Positions 10,541 through 19,500 of a stretch of 64,000 nucleotides of DNA are shown here, piece after piece. Position 1 is the first letter of the stretch; each line of letters opens with the position of its first letter. The notes beneath the pieces are model-generated. The model saw only the letters and a program-made list of their open reading frames with translations. It was not told the DNA's origin and did not search any database. This DNA is from Chara braunii (Eukaryota > Streptophyta > Charophyceae > Charales > Characeae). The translations under genes and the position numbers were made by a program. Location: assembly GCA_003427395.1 (NCBI GenBank), contig BFEA01000132.1:970490-1034489 (forward strand). Reading direction: 5' to 3'.

Positions 10541-10950
10541 ACGAAAAGGATGATGAAGACTATGAAGTACCATGCTCCTATAAGTGGAGTTTGTGGCATG
10601 AAGAGAGAGACAGCTAGGGAAAGATTCCTAATGCCTATGTTTATGAGTCAATTCTTGGGAAAGAAGAAGAGGATGAGCCAAATGGTTGGTATGCTAGAGT
10701 TAACGCAGTTGATGTGGCTGCTCATGAAATGGGGGAAAGCTCTGGTTCAAAGCAAGAAGAAGAAGGTGAAAAAAAAAAGGAAGAAATATTTTTTATTTCT
10801 GAAGAATATGATGAAAGTTATCAAGAGATTGGTAAGAAGATGGAAAAAGAGCAGCTAAAGGCATATTATTGTAAAAACTCAAGAAAGAAATTCAGACTCA
10901 AAAGAGGACATCTCTTTGTGGATGGTAAGGGAGGACTACCTCCACTAAGA
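10541..10950 (+). pseudogene. Acidic pol tail before the missing integrase, left arm
   Basis: The correct frame (end of 10714-10998) reads a Glu-rich stretch, then KAYYCKNSRKKFRLKRG and HLFVDGKGGLPPLR, which matches the minus-strand element. In a complete gypsy Pol the integrase would follow; instead sequence reverses direction at ~10950. Confidence 0.6.
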
Positions 10951-11095
10951 GTAGGCCTCCCTTACCATCCACAAAGAGATGTCCTCTCTTTAGTCTGAAT
11001 TTCTAACTGCCTGTCTTTACCACAGACCACTCTTAGCGGAGGTAGGCCTCCCTTACCATCCACAAAGAGATGTCCTCTCTTTAGTCTGAATTTCT
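10895..11095. repeat. Fold-back junction of two inverted gypsy pol copies
   Basis: GACATCTCTTTGTGGATGG ahead of the centre is followed ~20 bp past it by its reverse complement CCATCCACAAAGAGATGTC (from 10969). The minus arm also carries a ~91-bp local duplication: CCTCCCTTACCATCCACAAA appears at about 10955 and again at about 11048. The two pol arms therefore face each other tail-to-tail with a very short spacer. Confidence 0.85.
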
Positions 11096-12920
11096 TCCTT
11101 GAATTCTTACAGTAATATTCTTTTAGCTGTTCCTTTTCCATCTTTCTGCCAATCTCTTGATAATTTTCATCATATTCTTCAAAGAAGAAAAATATCTCTT
11201 CTTCCTTCGTCTCACTTTCATCCTCCTCCTTTGAACCTGAACTTTCCTCAATCTCATGTGCAGCCACTGCTGCTGCATTAACTCTAGCATACCAATCGTT
11301 TGGTTCATCTTCTTCTTCTTTCCCAAGAACCGATTCATAAATGTACGCACTAGGGGCCTCTCCCCAGCTGTCGCTCTCTTCTGGCCATGGATTCCACTTG
11401 TAGGAGCATGGCACTTCATAGTCCTCATCATCTTTCTCATCAAGAAAATTATCAACATAGGCAGATTCTTCAATTGTTTCAATTACATCTTTTTCTTTTT
11501 CTTCTCGCCACTCAATCCGGCTTAAGCCATCCGCTCTGTTTTTCTCAATGGGGATTTTTTCTAGCTTAAAATCATATGTCCAGATGAAGGTGATCCATCT
11601 GCTGACTGTTGGATCTACCTGTTGGTGCTTTTTAATGGCACCAATCACAGCAGATGCCTCAGTGCTCAGGATGAATCTCCTTCCTAAAACGTAGTGCCCG
11701 AAACACCTGAGGCTATGGATGATTGACAGTAGCTCTTTCCTGAATTGGGTGTAGCCTCTTTCTGTGGAATTGAGGGTTCTGCTTTCAAATCTCAGAGGTT
11801 TTTCTCTCCCATTTTCATCTTTCTGAATAAGCACTCCACCCAGAGCAACTGGTCCTTCATCCGCCTCAATGATGAAAGGTCTTGTCTCCTCATCATCATA
11901 ATATGGTACTCCCAGCACTACTCCACCATCTCTTAGTTTTACTTGCAATGTTTCTTTTGCAGCTTGTCTTTTATCATTCCATGCTAAGTTAGCACCTTGC
12001 CTTACCATTTCCCTCAAAGGCTCTGCAAGGGCAACGAAATGAGGGATAAAAATCCTCCTGAATCCACAGACTCCCAAGAAGCTCCTGACGTCTGTCACTC
12101 TTTTGAGAGGCAGAGGCAAGTTCAAGATCTTGTCTATCTTCTTGGGATCTGGACTCCTACCCTTAGAGAAGCATCTGAAGCCCAAGATTATCACTTCTGG
12201 TTGGAAGAGAAGGGACTTTGGTCCACTGGCAGTCGGATTATACTTCTGAAGTCTCTCTAGGACCATCTTTACTCCCTCAGCGTGTTCCCAAACAAACTTT
12301 CTGACTCCCCCTGCGACCAAAGTCTCATCTCTTACCAAGGGTCCTTCAACAGGATTATCATCTATGTAAGGACGGGTTATTTCAGGAGAAATATTCTGCA
12401 TGACTTTGATCATATCCCTTTGAACCACTGCCACTCCGTTAGTCCAGCCCTGAGGTACCACACACATCTGAACAAGTCCCCTCGACGTGTGCATGGCAGT
12501 TATGGGTCGGCTAGTAAGATCAATAGGGAACTGATCATAACCAGAATACAGATCAACTAGGGAATAAATACATCGACCAGCAAATGATTCAGCGAGGAGA
12601 TCAGCATTAGGAAGACTACCTGCATCACATACCGTCACAGAATTGAGTTTCTGGAGATTCTGTATCCATCTTAGCCCGCCCCCTGGTTTCCAAAAACAAA
12701 ACCAGTGGTTAGCATACGGTCCATTAGCATGTTCAGCAACATTACATGCAATCTTTTTGTCAAGATACTTCACAACTTCTGCCTCTTCCTTCAAGGCATA
12801 CTTGGTTGGTCTATCATTCCATGGAACATGATCAACTGTCCAAATTTTGGCCATCTTGATCATGTCCCCGTCCAATCGCCCTCTCTCTTCATCATTAAAG
12901 GAGAAAGCACCAGAGAATTC
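10962..12920 (-). CDS. gypsy reverse transcriptase-RNase H (minus element)
   Basis: This is the longest intact reading frame in the window (637 aa from the MDGDMIKM start at 12875; the open frame reaches ~12920, where a CAG-to-TAG change separates it from upstream pol). RT motifs: WFCFWKPGGGLRW, LVDLYSGYDQFPID, VPQGWTNGV, RPYIDDNPVEGP. RNase H motifs: EADEGPVALGGVL, RKELLSIIHSL and NRADGLSRIEW. The third acidic site is STEASAV, where the left arm has RTDASAV, so a catalytic Asp is Glu here. An acidic linker and the HLFVDGKGGLPPLR tail follow; no integrase is present. Part of the same polyprotein as the protease upstream. Confidence 0.85.
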   Translation of the reverse strand, partial: EFSGAFSFNDEERGRLDGDMIKMAKIWTVDHVPWNDRPTKYALKEEAEVVKYLDKKIACNVAEHANGPYANHWFCFWKPGGGLRWIQNLQKLNSVTVCDAGSLPNADLLAESFAGRCIYSLVDLYSGYDQFPIDLTSRPITAMHTSRGLVQMCVVPQGWTNGVAVVQRDMIKVMQNISPEITRPYIDDNPVEGPLVRDETLVAGGVRKFVWEHAEGVKMVLERLQKYNPTASGPKSLLFQPEVIILGFRCFSKGRSPDPKKIDKILNLPLPLKRVTDVRSFLGVCGFRRIFIPHFVALAEPLREMVRQGANLAWNDKRQAAKETLQVKLRDGGVVLGVPYYDDEETRPFIIEADEGPVALGGVLIQKDENGREKPLRFESRTLNSTERGYTQFRKELLSIIHSLRCFGHYVLGRRFILSTEASAVIGAIKKHQQVDPTVSRWITFIWTYDFKLEKIPIEKNRADGLSRIEWREEKEKDVIETIEESAYVDNFLDEKDDEDYEVPCSYKWNPWPEESDSWGEAPSAYIYESVLGKEEEDEPNDWYARVNAAAVAAHEIEESSGSKEEDESETKEEEIFFFFEEYDENYQEIGRKMEKEQLKEYYCKNSRKKFRLKRGHLFVDGKGGLPPLRVVCGKDRQLEIQTKERTSLCGW

Positions 12921-13573
12921 CTAAGACATCCTGAAGATATATTCTTTCTCTTTAGGCAGGATAAACTGAATCGAGCCTATCTTCATTGTGTCAAACCTCT
13001 CTTTGGTGACCCTGTTCTCCAGTTTTGTTGATTCCCTCAATGCTCTTATAATTTTCCTCTCCTTTTTCAATGCTTCATCATAATCTTTCTCTATTCGGAC
13101 TGCCACTGTTTTTTTCTTCACCCCCTTGGGCTTGTATTTTCTTTTTGACCCAGTGGCTATTTTCCTAAAAAAGGGTGAGTCGATGCAAATCTCAATTCCA
13201 TCTTTCCTCCCTTAGCAATCTCTACAGCTTTCTTAAAGGCTTCAATTTGCCCATCCTCATCCTCGAGTTTACCAAGGGTTTTTATCATTTTGGAAACCTG
13301 ATGGATTCCCACTGCAATCTCTTTTTTTGCTTCTCGTTTTCCTTCCTCCTTTAGTCTCCTAACCCTTTCAGCAGATTCTTCCCTCCTGATCGAATTAGCA
13401 GATAGTTGATGCTTGAAGTCATTTTTCGTACTAACCATAAAGGTCTGCTCTTGAGCAGTCTCGGGATCCTGTAGACTGATCCAAGATGACCCCTCATGAC
13501 TGAAAAATTGGACTGCCTCCATCCTATGCAAGAATGGAGTTCCCAAGATACAGTCATGATCCAGATCCGGCAC
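12921..13573 (-). pseudogene. protease C-terminus and linker to RT (minus element)
   Basis: The frame at 13573-13157 starts MPDLDHDCILGTPFLHRM (protease C-terminal region) and runs into a charged linker with VSKMIKTLGKLEDEDGQIEAF. A second frame, 13121-12921, reads IEKDYDEALKKERKIIRALRE and ends YIFRMS-stop; the left arm reads YIFKMCQEFSGAF there, so the stop is a mutation of a Gln codon. Confidence 0.65.
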
Positions 13574-13851
13574 TACAAAACTAGTAATTCCACAGTCATT
13601 GTCCCAACTGGAATAGGCAAATTATCAATAAATCGAGTCACGAACAACTCTCCTGCAATATTACTCAGTACATTTTGTGCAGGTCTACCAATAGATGAAT
13701 TACATGCTTCCATCGTTCTTCGTGAAAGAAGTATCATCTCTGCCCCAGAATCTACCAGGGCTAGAATCTTCACTTGATTAATACGAATTGTGAGGTGTTC
13801 ACAACCCATGGTTGCAAATCTCATTTTGCAACTTGGTAGTGATCTATTCAC
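13573..13851 (-). CDS. gypsy aspartic protease (minus element)
   Basis: Active-site motif ILALVDSGAEMILLSRRT lies at about residues 28-45 of the open frame, with a second hydrophobic strand LFVTRFIDNLPIPVG. The role is cleavage of the Gag-Pol polyprotein. The frame ends where the 13573-13157 frame starts (..VELLVL then MPDLDHDC), so a single-base frame slip probably separates one original protease domain. Confidence 0.75.
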   Translation of the reverse strand: MNRSLPSCKMRFATMGCEHLTIRINQVKILALVDSGAEMILLSRRTMEACNSSIGRPAQNVLSNIAGELFVTRFIDNLPIPVGTMTVELLVL

Positions 13852-13900
13852 CTGGTTGGGAAAGACTCACCCCAAATAATTAACTGTCAATTTCTTCTTC

Positions 13901-14495
13901 TCAATTAACTTCTTCAACTCTTCTCTCAGTGTAGGTGTCAGTGTCATTTGCTTCCTTGAAAGACAATGTCACTTCCATTTCTTCCAGAATTTTAACAATT
14001 ACATCAGAAATCATTGTCCCATCATCCAGATCACTCTTGAGAATAAATTTTTTCTTTCTCCCCTGTTCATTCTTTTCTGGTGAGGGTTCCTGTTCAGAGT
14101 CATCAAGGATGTTAATAAGTGTTTCCTCAACCTTCTTCCTTTTCTTTTCTTCTATCATTTGAGGTGTCATACGGGTTTGGTGGTTCCTCACTTCACCAAC
14201 TCTGGCACTGGGTTCCATGACAAGTTCTGGAGGTAGATCACCATGGAACGACATCATGTTAGCCAGAAGGTGTGCCATTTCATTAGAAGAGGACTCTACT
14301 AATTCAGAAGAATTCTGAGAAGTAGGATTCCCTCCCTATGAAGACTCACTTGTAGATACCTCGCTAGGCTCACACTCTGTTAGTGTTAAGGATTGTAGAG
14401 ACAACTCAGTCGTGGTATAAGGGTCAGTTGTTCTTTGTACTAGTTTTTTAGGCAATTCTCCAATGAGGGAATGAACATTGACATTAGCCTTTCTC
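13901..14495 (-). pseudogene. gag-pro linker (minus element)
   Basis: The readable frame 14278-13901 begins MAHLLANMMSFHGDLPPEL and contains charged stretches such as MIEEKKRKKVEETLINILDD. Sequence upstream to ~14495 matches the left-arm 7510 segment but has an in-frame TAG in the SESS region. This is polyprotein linker rather than a gene of its own. Confidence 0.55.
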
Positions 14496-14557
14496 TTCTT
14501 CTTAATCTTCATCTTCTCATCATGTTTAAGAGCAAGAAGCCTCGTACCTCCTGGATG

Positions 14558-15619
14558 TCAGGGGTCCAACTTATTCTGTGAACTATCACAGACATGGCCC
14601 ATTGCATCTTTTTTTGCCACCCCACTCCTTGCATCCTCCTCAAGAGGCTTGCAATAAGTGGTAGTATGACCCCCTTCGCCACAATAGTAGCAAGTAAAAC
14701 TCCTCTTAGGACGCTCATCATATTTTCTTTTTTCCCTGTTTTCTCCATCCCCATTCTTTTTGGGTCTGGATGAATCCCCCTTCTTACCATAATTTTCGTT
14801 GTCATCATTATCGTCATCCTCCTCCTCACTTTCAGCCTTTTTTTTCCCCCTGTCATCCACAGCATGCGTTGCAGGCCTTGCAGGCATAAAGTTAGCCATC
14901 ACTTTTTGAAGAATATTCTCAGCAGTCATATTGCTTCCTCTATTCATTCCATTCTCAGTCTCCCAGTCCTTAGCCAAAGTACTGATCTGATCCAATTACC
15001 ATTTCTTATGAGAGACAGTAGGTAGAGTTCTTGTGATTGCAACCATTTCATCCCATCTGAGCGGGTAATGCTGAGCCTGGTTGAGAACTGTCTGTCTTTC
15101 AGTGTCAGTAAAATTTGTCAAAAATATATGGCATCTCTGAGCTTCATCCAAATATGGAATCCTTCTTGCTGTTCGGATGAAGGTCTGAAGAAAAACATTG
15201 AAAGTGTCATACTTAGCTCTTCTGATATTGAGCAAGTCCTTAGTTGTGGTTGGAACTGAATCTTTCTCAAATTCCTTTTTCAGTCTGTCCTTGACCTCTT
15301 CCCATGTAGTGGCATCTTCCATTAGTTCCTGAACGGCCAGTCTTGAGTCAATATCACAATAAGATAAGAGGTGTTTTAGTTGTTGCTTATCTATCCAGCC
15401 ATAACTAAGTCCAAATAACTCATACTCGTCCAGAAAGTCATTAACTTGAGGCCCTCTGAAGTAGGGAATTCTCTCATCTGGCCTCTTTGCTCTTGCAATG
15501 TGTGACCCTCCTTTTATAGTATCAACTCTTTCAACCAACTCCCGTATAAATCCAACCAGGGCCTCTTCATTGGTCCTTGCCGACGTACTCGGCCTTCCTC
15601 GCCCAGCCATCTTGACCAT
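14558..15619 (-). CDS. gypsy Gag: capsid-like domain plus CCHC zinc knuckle, with an in-frame stop
   Basis: The best ATG is at 15619 (MVKMAGRGRPST). The first part carries the retrotransposon Gag core: PYFRGPQVNDFLDEYELF, a W-containing TTWEEVKDRLKKEFE and LNIRRAKYDTFNVFLQTF. A TAA at 14998-14996 interrupts the frame after SHKKW. The same frame then continues without shift as LDQISTLAKDWETENG through an acidic and basic region to the zinc knuckle CYYCGEGGHTTTYC (C-x2-C-x4-H-x4-C). Gag packages element RNA into virus-like particles. The stop may be a mutation or a readthrough point; the sequence alone does not decide. Confidence 0.8.
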
Positions 15620-15677
15620 ATGTCCTTCCCGGATATTCTTTTTTGTTCCTGTCACTCTTATCCTTTTCTTCTGCCCT

Positions 15678-15944
15678 TCAATCTCTCACTCTTCTCGCAA
15701 GGGATACAGGCTCGTTTCTCTCTTCTCTTGTCTGCTCTACCCCTTGAGAGTTTTGTACATATAGGGTATAAGCAATAATGGATCGGGTAGTGATCAAGGG
15801 CAGCGCAATCCTTCTCAGCCTTCCAATATAATCTTCAATCAATTCTCTCTCGTCATCCCTACTCAGTCTTCTATCATACGCCTTTTTAGTACCCCGAATC
15901 ATAAAATATTGAGTTAGGTCTATAATCTCATAATCAAATTGCAT
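15678..15944 (-). CDS. Leader ORF S5, small S-family protein
   Basis: 88 aa from an ATG at 15944, just 3 nt after the S4 stop (TAAACGATG). Residues ~45-70 (RIALPLITTRSIIAYTLYVQ) resemble the S-family core (HAL.LVR...IEY.IYL), and its end PVSLARRVRD matches S4's HVSLARRINS. It lies directly upstream of gag. No known family is recognised and function is unknown. Confidence 0.55.
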   Translation of the reverse strand: MQFDYEIIDLTQYFMIRGTKKAYDRRLSRDDERELIEDYIGRLRRIALPLITTRSIIAYTLYVQNSQGVEQTREERNEPVSLARRVRD

Positions 15945-15947
15945 CGT

Positions 15948-16238
15948 TTACAGCCCACTGTTGATCCTTCTTGCAAGAGAGACATGTTCCCGAGAAGTGT
16001 GGTATGATACTCTCTCAGTAGTCCCTACTTTCACCACCTTTAATATATAGCTTATCTCAATCTGTACAGTGACAATTCTCAAGGCAGAATCTCTCATATG
16101 ATCAAAGAAAGGTTGTAAGAACTCAAGCTCATCTAGGGTAGAAAGATTCATGTCAGAGATCCGAAGAGTCCCTTCTGCCTTGACTATTTTACCTTCCAAC
16201 ACAACTCCCAGTGTCAGCTGTTCAGTCAAGCTGGGCAT
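15948..16238 (-). CDS. Leader ORF S4, small S-family protein
   Basis: 96 aa from the ATG at 16238 (MPSLTEQLTLG). The L4 stop and this start are separated by 2 nt (TGACAATG). The core MRDSALRIVTVQIEISYIL resembles S3's MEHALALVRNHTKIEYTYYL; the tail HVSLARRINSGL is shared with S5. Adjacent stop and start codons suggest reinitiation or another way of translating consecutive frames. Function unknown. Confidence 0.55.
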   Translation of the reverse strand: MPSLTEQLTLGVVLEGKIVKAEGTLRISDMNLSTLDELEFLQPFFDHMRDSALRIVTVQIEISYILKVVKVGTTERVSYHTSREHVSLARRINSGL

Positions 16239-16240
16239 TG

Positions 16241-16795
16241 TCAAACATCATAAACAATATCTGAAAGGTAGATCTCAGGTTGGACATAATCAGGGATCTC
16301 GAATCTGTGTTCAAAGGTACTCAGAAGTAGGGATTTTATCATCACAGTGGAGTCTTTTTCTCTTGCTCTACCAATCTCAGCAATAGCTTCCAACAGAGGC
16401 ATCCAATCTCTCCTGCCTTCAAATCCCTTAGCAATTGAGAACTCAGGGAGCCTCTCAAATTGTCTTACTTCTTTCCCCCAGGTTACTTTTCTCTTTAACT
16501 TTTCAAGCCACTCTTTGGTTCTTATGAGACTAATGTAAGCACCTGTCTGACACTTCAAGTAGTCATCTTCCTTTTCTAGGCCTGCTGGTACATAAATCCG
16601 TACGTCCAGGTTGCTAGTACTCGGGAATTTGACCACTGGGATGTGAAATATTATGGGTCCTCTCTCACAAGTCTCATACCTCAGGATCACAAAAGGATTA
16701 TCACACCCTATCACCTCATAGAGTTTGCCCCTCACAGTAGTTATCCTGGCTACTGAGAGTATTCTTCTTGGGCTCTCTTCACTTTCCGTGCAAAC
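16241..16795 (-). CDS. Leader ORF L4, L-family protein
   Basis: The open frame reads SPRRILSVARITTVRGKLYE and onward to a TGA at 16243-16241. L-family landmarks are LDVRIYVPAG, a Lys-rich middle (EWLEKLKRKVTWG) and DWMPLLEAIAEI. No ATG exists near its N-terminus, and the frame overlaps the end of the shifted L3 frame (stop 16750), so it may be reached from L3 by frameshift, by splicing or from a non-AUG start, or it may be decayed. No known domain. Confidence 0.5.
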   Translation of the reverse strand, partial: VCTESEESPRRILSVARITTVRGKLYEVIGCDNPFVILRYETCERGPIIFHIPVVKFPSTSNLDVRIYVPAGLEKEDDYLKCQTGAYISLIRTKEWLEKLKRKVTWGKEVRQFERLPEFSIAKGFEGRRDWMPLLEAIAEIGRAREKDSTVMIKSLLLSTFEHRFEIPDYVQPEIYLSDIVYDV

Positions 16796-17246
16796 TTTAT
16801 CATGGCATACCAATTGTTTTTAGATAGATTGATATCAGGTAAGGGAGGGACTGGAAATCCATCAAAGACAGTAAATCGAGTCGACCCAGTGAAGCATTTG
16901 TTCTCTCTCTCAAGTCTCTCTCTTTCTCTCTCAGTACTACCTCTTCTGCAAATCCCCAGCATCTCCCATACACTGCATCAGCACTTCTTTCTTTTGGAAC
17001 ATAGATTCTCACATCATACACATCCAAATCTGTGAAATAGAACGTCATTACATATAATCGTTCCTGCTCCCATCCGCTCTCGACCATCTCATACTTGATA
17101 ATTTCATATGGAAATGTCTCTCCCTTGCTTAGAGTATTCAGCGACCTTAGGAGATATTCGACCTTCTCTTGACTTGGACCCGAACCTCTGCCAAAATTTG
17201 ACCTTCTTTGTCTGATTATTTCTGGTGAAATCTCTTCAGCTCTCAT
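16750..17246 (-). pseudogene. Leader ORF L3, L-family protein, frameshifted
   Basis: It starts at ATG 17246, inside the last codons of L2. The first frame gives ETFPYEIIKYEMVESGW and DVYDVRIYVPKE; around 16900-16960, within a TC-rich (CTCTCT) tract, the L-family homology moves to the frame ending at 16750, with FDGFPVPPLPD and NNWYAMIKFARK. The dinucleotide tract is a likely slippage site. It is either a decayed gene or a frameshifting one. Confidence 0.5.
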
Positions 17247-17649
17247 GACTACTGTTTCTTTTCTCTCTTGTTAATACCATGTTGATTATCCGCAGCCAGT
17301 TAGTCCCATCACAATAGCTGTCAGGTATAGGCGGGATTGGAACAGTTTTGTATGTTATTGGCATTATACCCCATTCCACTGTTCTCTTTTGCTTGATCAG
17401 GTCTGGCTTTTCATCATAGATAAATTGGATCACAATCTCCCATAACCAATTAAAATTATCACCATCATTGCTGCCTCCTTCCTTGACATAGGGGCGGATA
17501 TCGTAGATATCTCCCTCCAAGAAGTGAGTCAGCACTACGCAGATGGTTGAGCCACAAGAGTGATAGCCCCAACAAGCCTCATATCTGTAAGGAAATATTC
17601 CTCTTGTGGTAAGTTTAGACAATTCTTTCAGAACACCGTCGACTAGCAT
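17236..17649 (-). CDS. Leader ORF L2, L-family protein
   Basis: 137 aa from ATG 17649. Landmarks shared with LTR-encoded L1: FPYRYE (residues 19-24), CVVLTHFLEGDIYDIRPYV (37-55), PIPPIPD (104-110) and CDGTNWLRIINM (113-124), against L1's FVVLTSFADGTIHDLRPY, PRPPVPS and TDGTSWLDII. This is the first ORF after the primer binding site. It overlaps L3 by 11 nt. I do not recognise the family; the motif spacing argues that L1-L4 descend from one ancestor. Confidence 0.6.
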   Translation of the reverse strand: MLVDGVLKELSKLTTRGIFPYRYEACWGYHSCGSTICVVLTHFLEGDIYDIRPYVKEGGSNDGDNFNWLWEIVIQFIYDEKPDLIKQKRTVEWGIMPITYKTVPIPPIPDSYCDGTNWLRIINMVLTREKRNSSHES

Positions 17650-17963
17650 TTGTCTTGATCCGTCTCACTTTCTTCCTTTCAATTCCCTTTAGTGTGTTAG
17701 GCGATAATTGGGCATACCTGGTGTCAAGCTCGATTCTCTTCAGTCAACAATATCAATCTCCTTTCCTGATCGAGTGTGGTACCTCACACAAGGAAGAAAT
17801 AAATCACAGTTAGCAGTCGTGATTCTCAAGAGAATCGGGACTCAAATGAGAATAATAAAATTAACATGAAGCTCACAGAAATGTCAACAGTTCTCACGTC
17901 CTAATCAAAGCTCAAAGATGATGATGACCCAGGCTCGTTCCGGACACGAAAATCTTTTCATGT

Positions 17964-17980
17964 CCCCGGCAACGGCGCCA
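17964..17980 (-). promoter_or_regulatory. Primer binding site, tRNA-Asp(GUC)
   Basis: On the minus strand TGGCGCCGTTGCCGGGG lies 4 nt after the LTR end (GCGACA). It is the exact complement of CCCCGGCAACGGCGCCA, the 3' end of plant tRNA-Asp(GUC) with CCA as I know it. Its position fixes the 3' end of the LTR at 17985 and the transcription direction of the element. Confidence 0.9.
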
Positions 17981-18173
17981 TTTTTGTCGCACTTTTTCCA
18001 GTCGGACCGCTTCAGGAGACCGGAAAGCCAACAGGCTGTCACGCAAGATTTGGTGTATGATTGCAATAGATAAAAATAAGTTAAATAATGCAAATCCCTT
18101 CCTGTTGTGTGCGTCCGGCTTCGAGCGAGACCCTTCAATTGCGGTCTTCGTCGGTCCCCGGTCTTAGGAATCT

Positions 18174-18179
18174 TTTATT
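18174..18179 (-). promoter_or_regulatory. Putative LTR polyadenylation signal
   Basis: AATAAA on the minus strand in the context CAAAATAAAAGATTCCTAA. The same context is conserved at 33020-33038 in the plus LTR, about 190 bp before the LTR end. Confidence 0.5.
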
Positions 18180-18488
18180 TTGATTCGGAACAGCAGAGAG
18201 TTATGCAAATAATAACCATAAAATCACGGGGTGCTATGCATCAATTATGTCAATCTTATTTTGAGAACTGTGTCAGGTCATCCACAGAGGGCAATCATCA
18301 AGCAAGAACAATGCATGAAACAAGACCGACTTGACTTCTGCATATGGCAGGACAAATGAATGAGGGAAGAATGAGAACTCGTAGTAATCTCAGGGAGTAC
18401 ATGTGAACAAGCATGGCCAGCACCTCTCAAGAGTCCTCACTCGTCCCTCCAAAAGGTCGCCTCCAATTTCTCATTATGCTGCTCGTCT

Positions 18489-19121
18489 CTAGTGCGGTGA
18501 CCCATGCCTGCGTACAGTCCGAGATTGAGGCCTCGTGACATAAAGCCACGTGAAGCCAGCAAGCTCTGAACACGACCATCCGAGATACATGACACGGAAG
18601 TTAACCGTGGAGCAAAACTCCTCCCACAGCGTAGGCAACCCGTCCACTGAAAAGACCCCTCGCCTGAGGTAGGGGTACTCGGTGGGCTCGGTCAGTGCCT
18701 CAACGTCGATCACTGTCGGAGAGATATACCTCTTTGCCAAGCCAATTATATCCAGCCAACTCGTGCCATCTGTGAGAAGGGAAGGGACTGGGGGCCTAGG
18801 ATAGTCAGTATAAAGCTTCTGCCCAAAACCGCGGATCAGTGTACCACCGCTCTCATCGAGCTCCCTCTCCCTCTGCTCGAGGTATTTGGTGGCCGAGATC
18901 CAGACCGAATCGAAATGCTCAAGAGCCTCCTTGCTCTTCTTCAGATATGGCCTCAGATCATGGATAGTGCCATCAGCAAAACTGGTCAGGACAACGAAGA
19001 TTGACAGATCTCCTTGTCTGAAACCAATGGCGCTAGCATATTGATAGCGGAATGCCTCTTTGCATGAAATTTGATTGAGATTGGCCAGTACTGAGACCAA
19101 GAATGATTGGACCGCACTCAT
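18489..19121 (-). CDS. LTR-encoded L-family protein L1 (minus element)
   Basis: 210 aa from ATG 19121 (MSAVQSFLVSVLANL). Motifs: RYQYASAIGF (25-34), SIFVVLTSFADGTIHDLRPY (40-59), a charged helical segment (60-92), YPRPPVPS (107-114), TDGTSWLDIIGLAKRYI (117-133), then a C-terminal part with TLWEEFCSTVNFRVMYLGW and an Arg-rich tail. The plus LTR encodes a homologue at 32078-32773 with the same length and order. No signal peptide or membrane segment is seen. Family not recognised. It sits immediately upstream of the conserved LTR end. Confidence 0.65.
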   Translation of the reverse strand: MSAVQSFLVSVLANLNQISCKEAFRYQYASAIGFRQGDLSIFVVLTSFADGTIHDLRPYLKKSKEALEHFDSVWISATKYLEQRERELDESGGTLIRGFGQKLYTDYPRPPVPSLLTDGTSWLDIIGLAKRYISPTVIDVEALTEPTEYPYLRRGVFSVDGLPTLWEEFCSTVNFRVMYLGWSCSELAGFTWLYVTRPQSRTVRRHGSPH

Positions 19122-19245
19122 GGCTGTGGTGTCTGCTGTTTGCTGACTTTCTATGACTTGATCGTCGATCTGATTACTAAACTGGTTGCTGAATTGATTG
19201 TTGAATGTCCGGATGAGTGAGTTGTTCTTGATTCAAAGACAACGC

Positions 19246-19500
19246 TCACTGGTGGCTGCCAACAGTCCTCCTTGCTTCCTCAATAGTACCCACAAAAGTT
19301 ATGGTGGCACATAGGTTGCCGTTTTTATCGTGCAAATAGTACGTGTACTCGATCTTAGTATGATTCCTCACGAGGGCCAGTGCATGTTCCATCATCATGG
19401 TAGTCTGCTGATTGTATTCCTCAACTGCACTCTCCCTCCAAGTCTCCGCAATGCTCTTATACAGCGAGCAGGAGACTCTAACCGTGTTACTGCTCTCCAT
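19246..19500 (-). CDS. LTR-encoded S-family protein S3
   Basis: 84 aa from ATG 19500: MESSNTVRVSCSLYKS, then MMMEHALALVRNHTKIEYTY and a C-terminal GTIEEARRTVG. It aligns with the plus-LTR protein at 31160 (LRVTYTLHRDRAEDWEESV; HALKLVRGQKGIEYTIYF; ETVDEAKRM). The predicted layout is a beta strand, a helix, two strands (IEY.YYLHDKNG) and a final helix: a small alpha/beta protein. Function unknown. Confidence 0.6.
   Translation of the reverse strand: MESSNTVRVSCSLYKSIAETWRESAVEEYNQQTTMMMEHALALVRNHTKIEYTYYLHDKNGNLCATITFVGTIEEARRTVGSHQ

Noticed and set aside
10550-10858. 102-aa Lys/Met-rich ORF
   Set aside because: Out-of-frame reading of the acidic pol tail (Glu codons read as Lys/Met).
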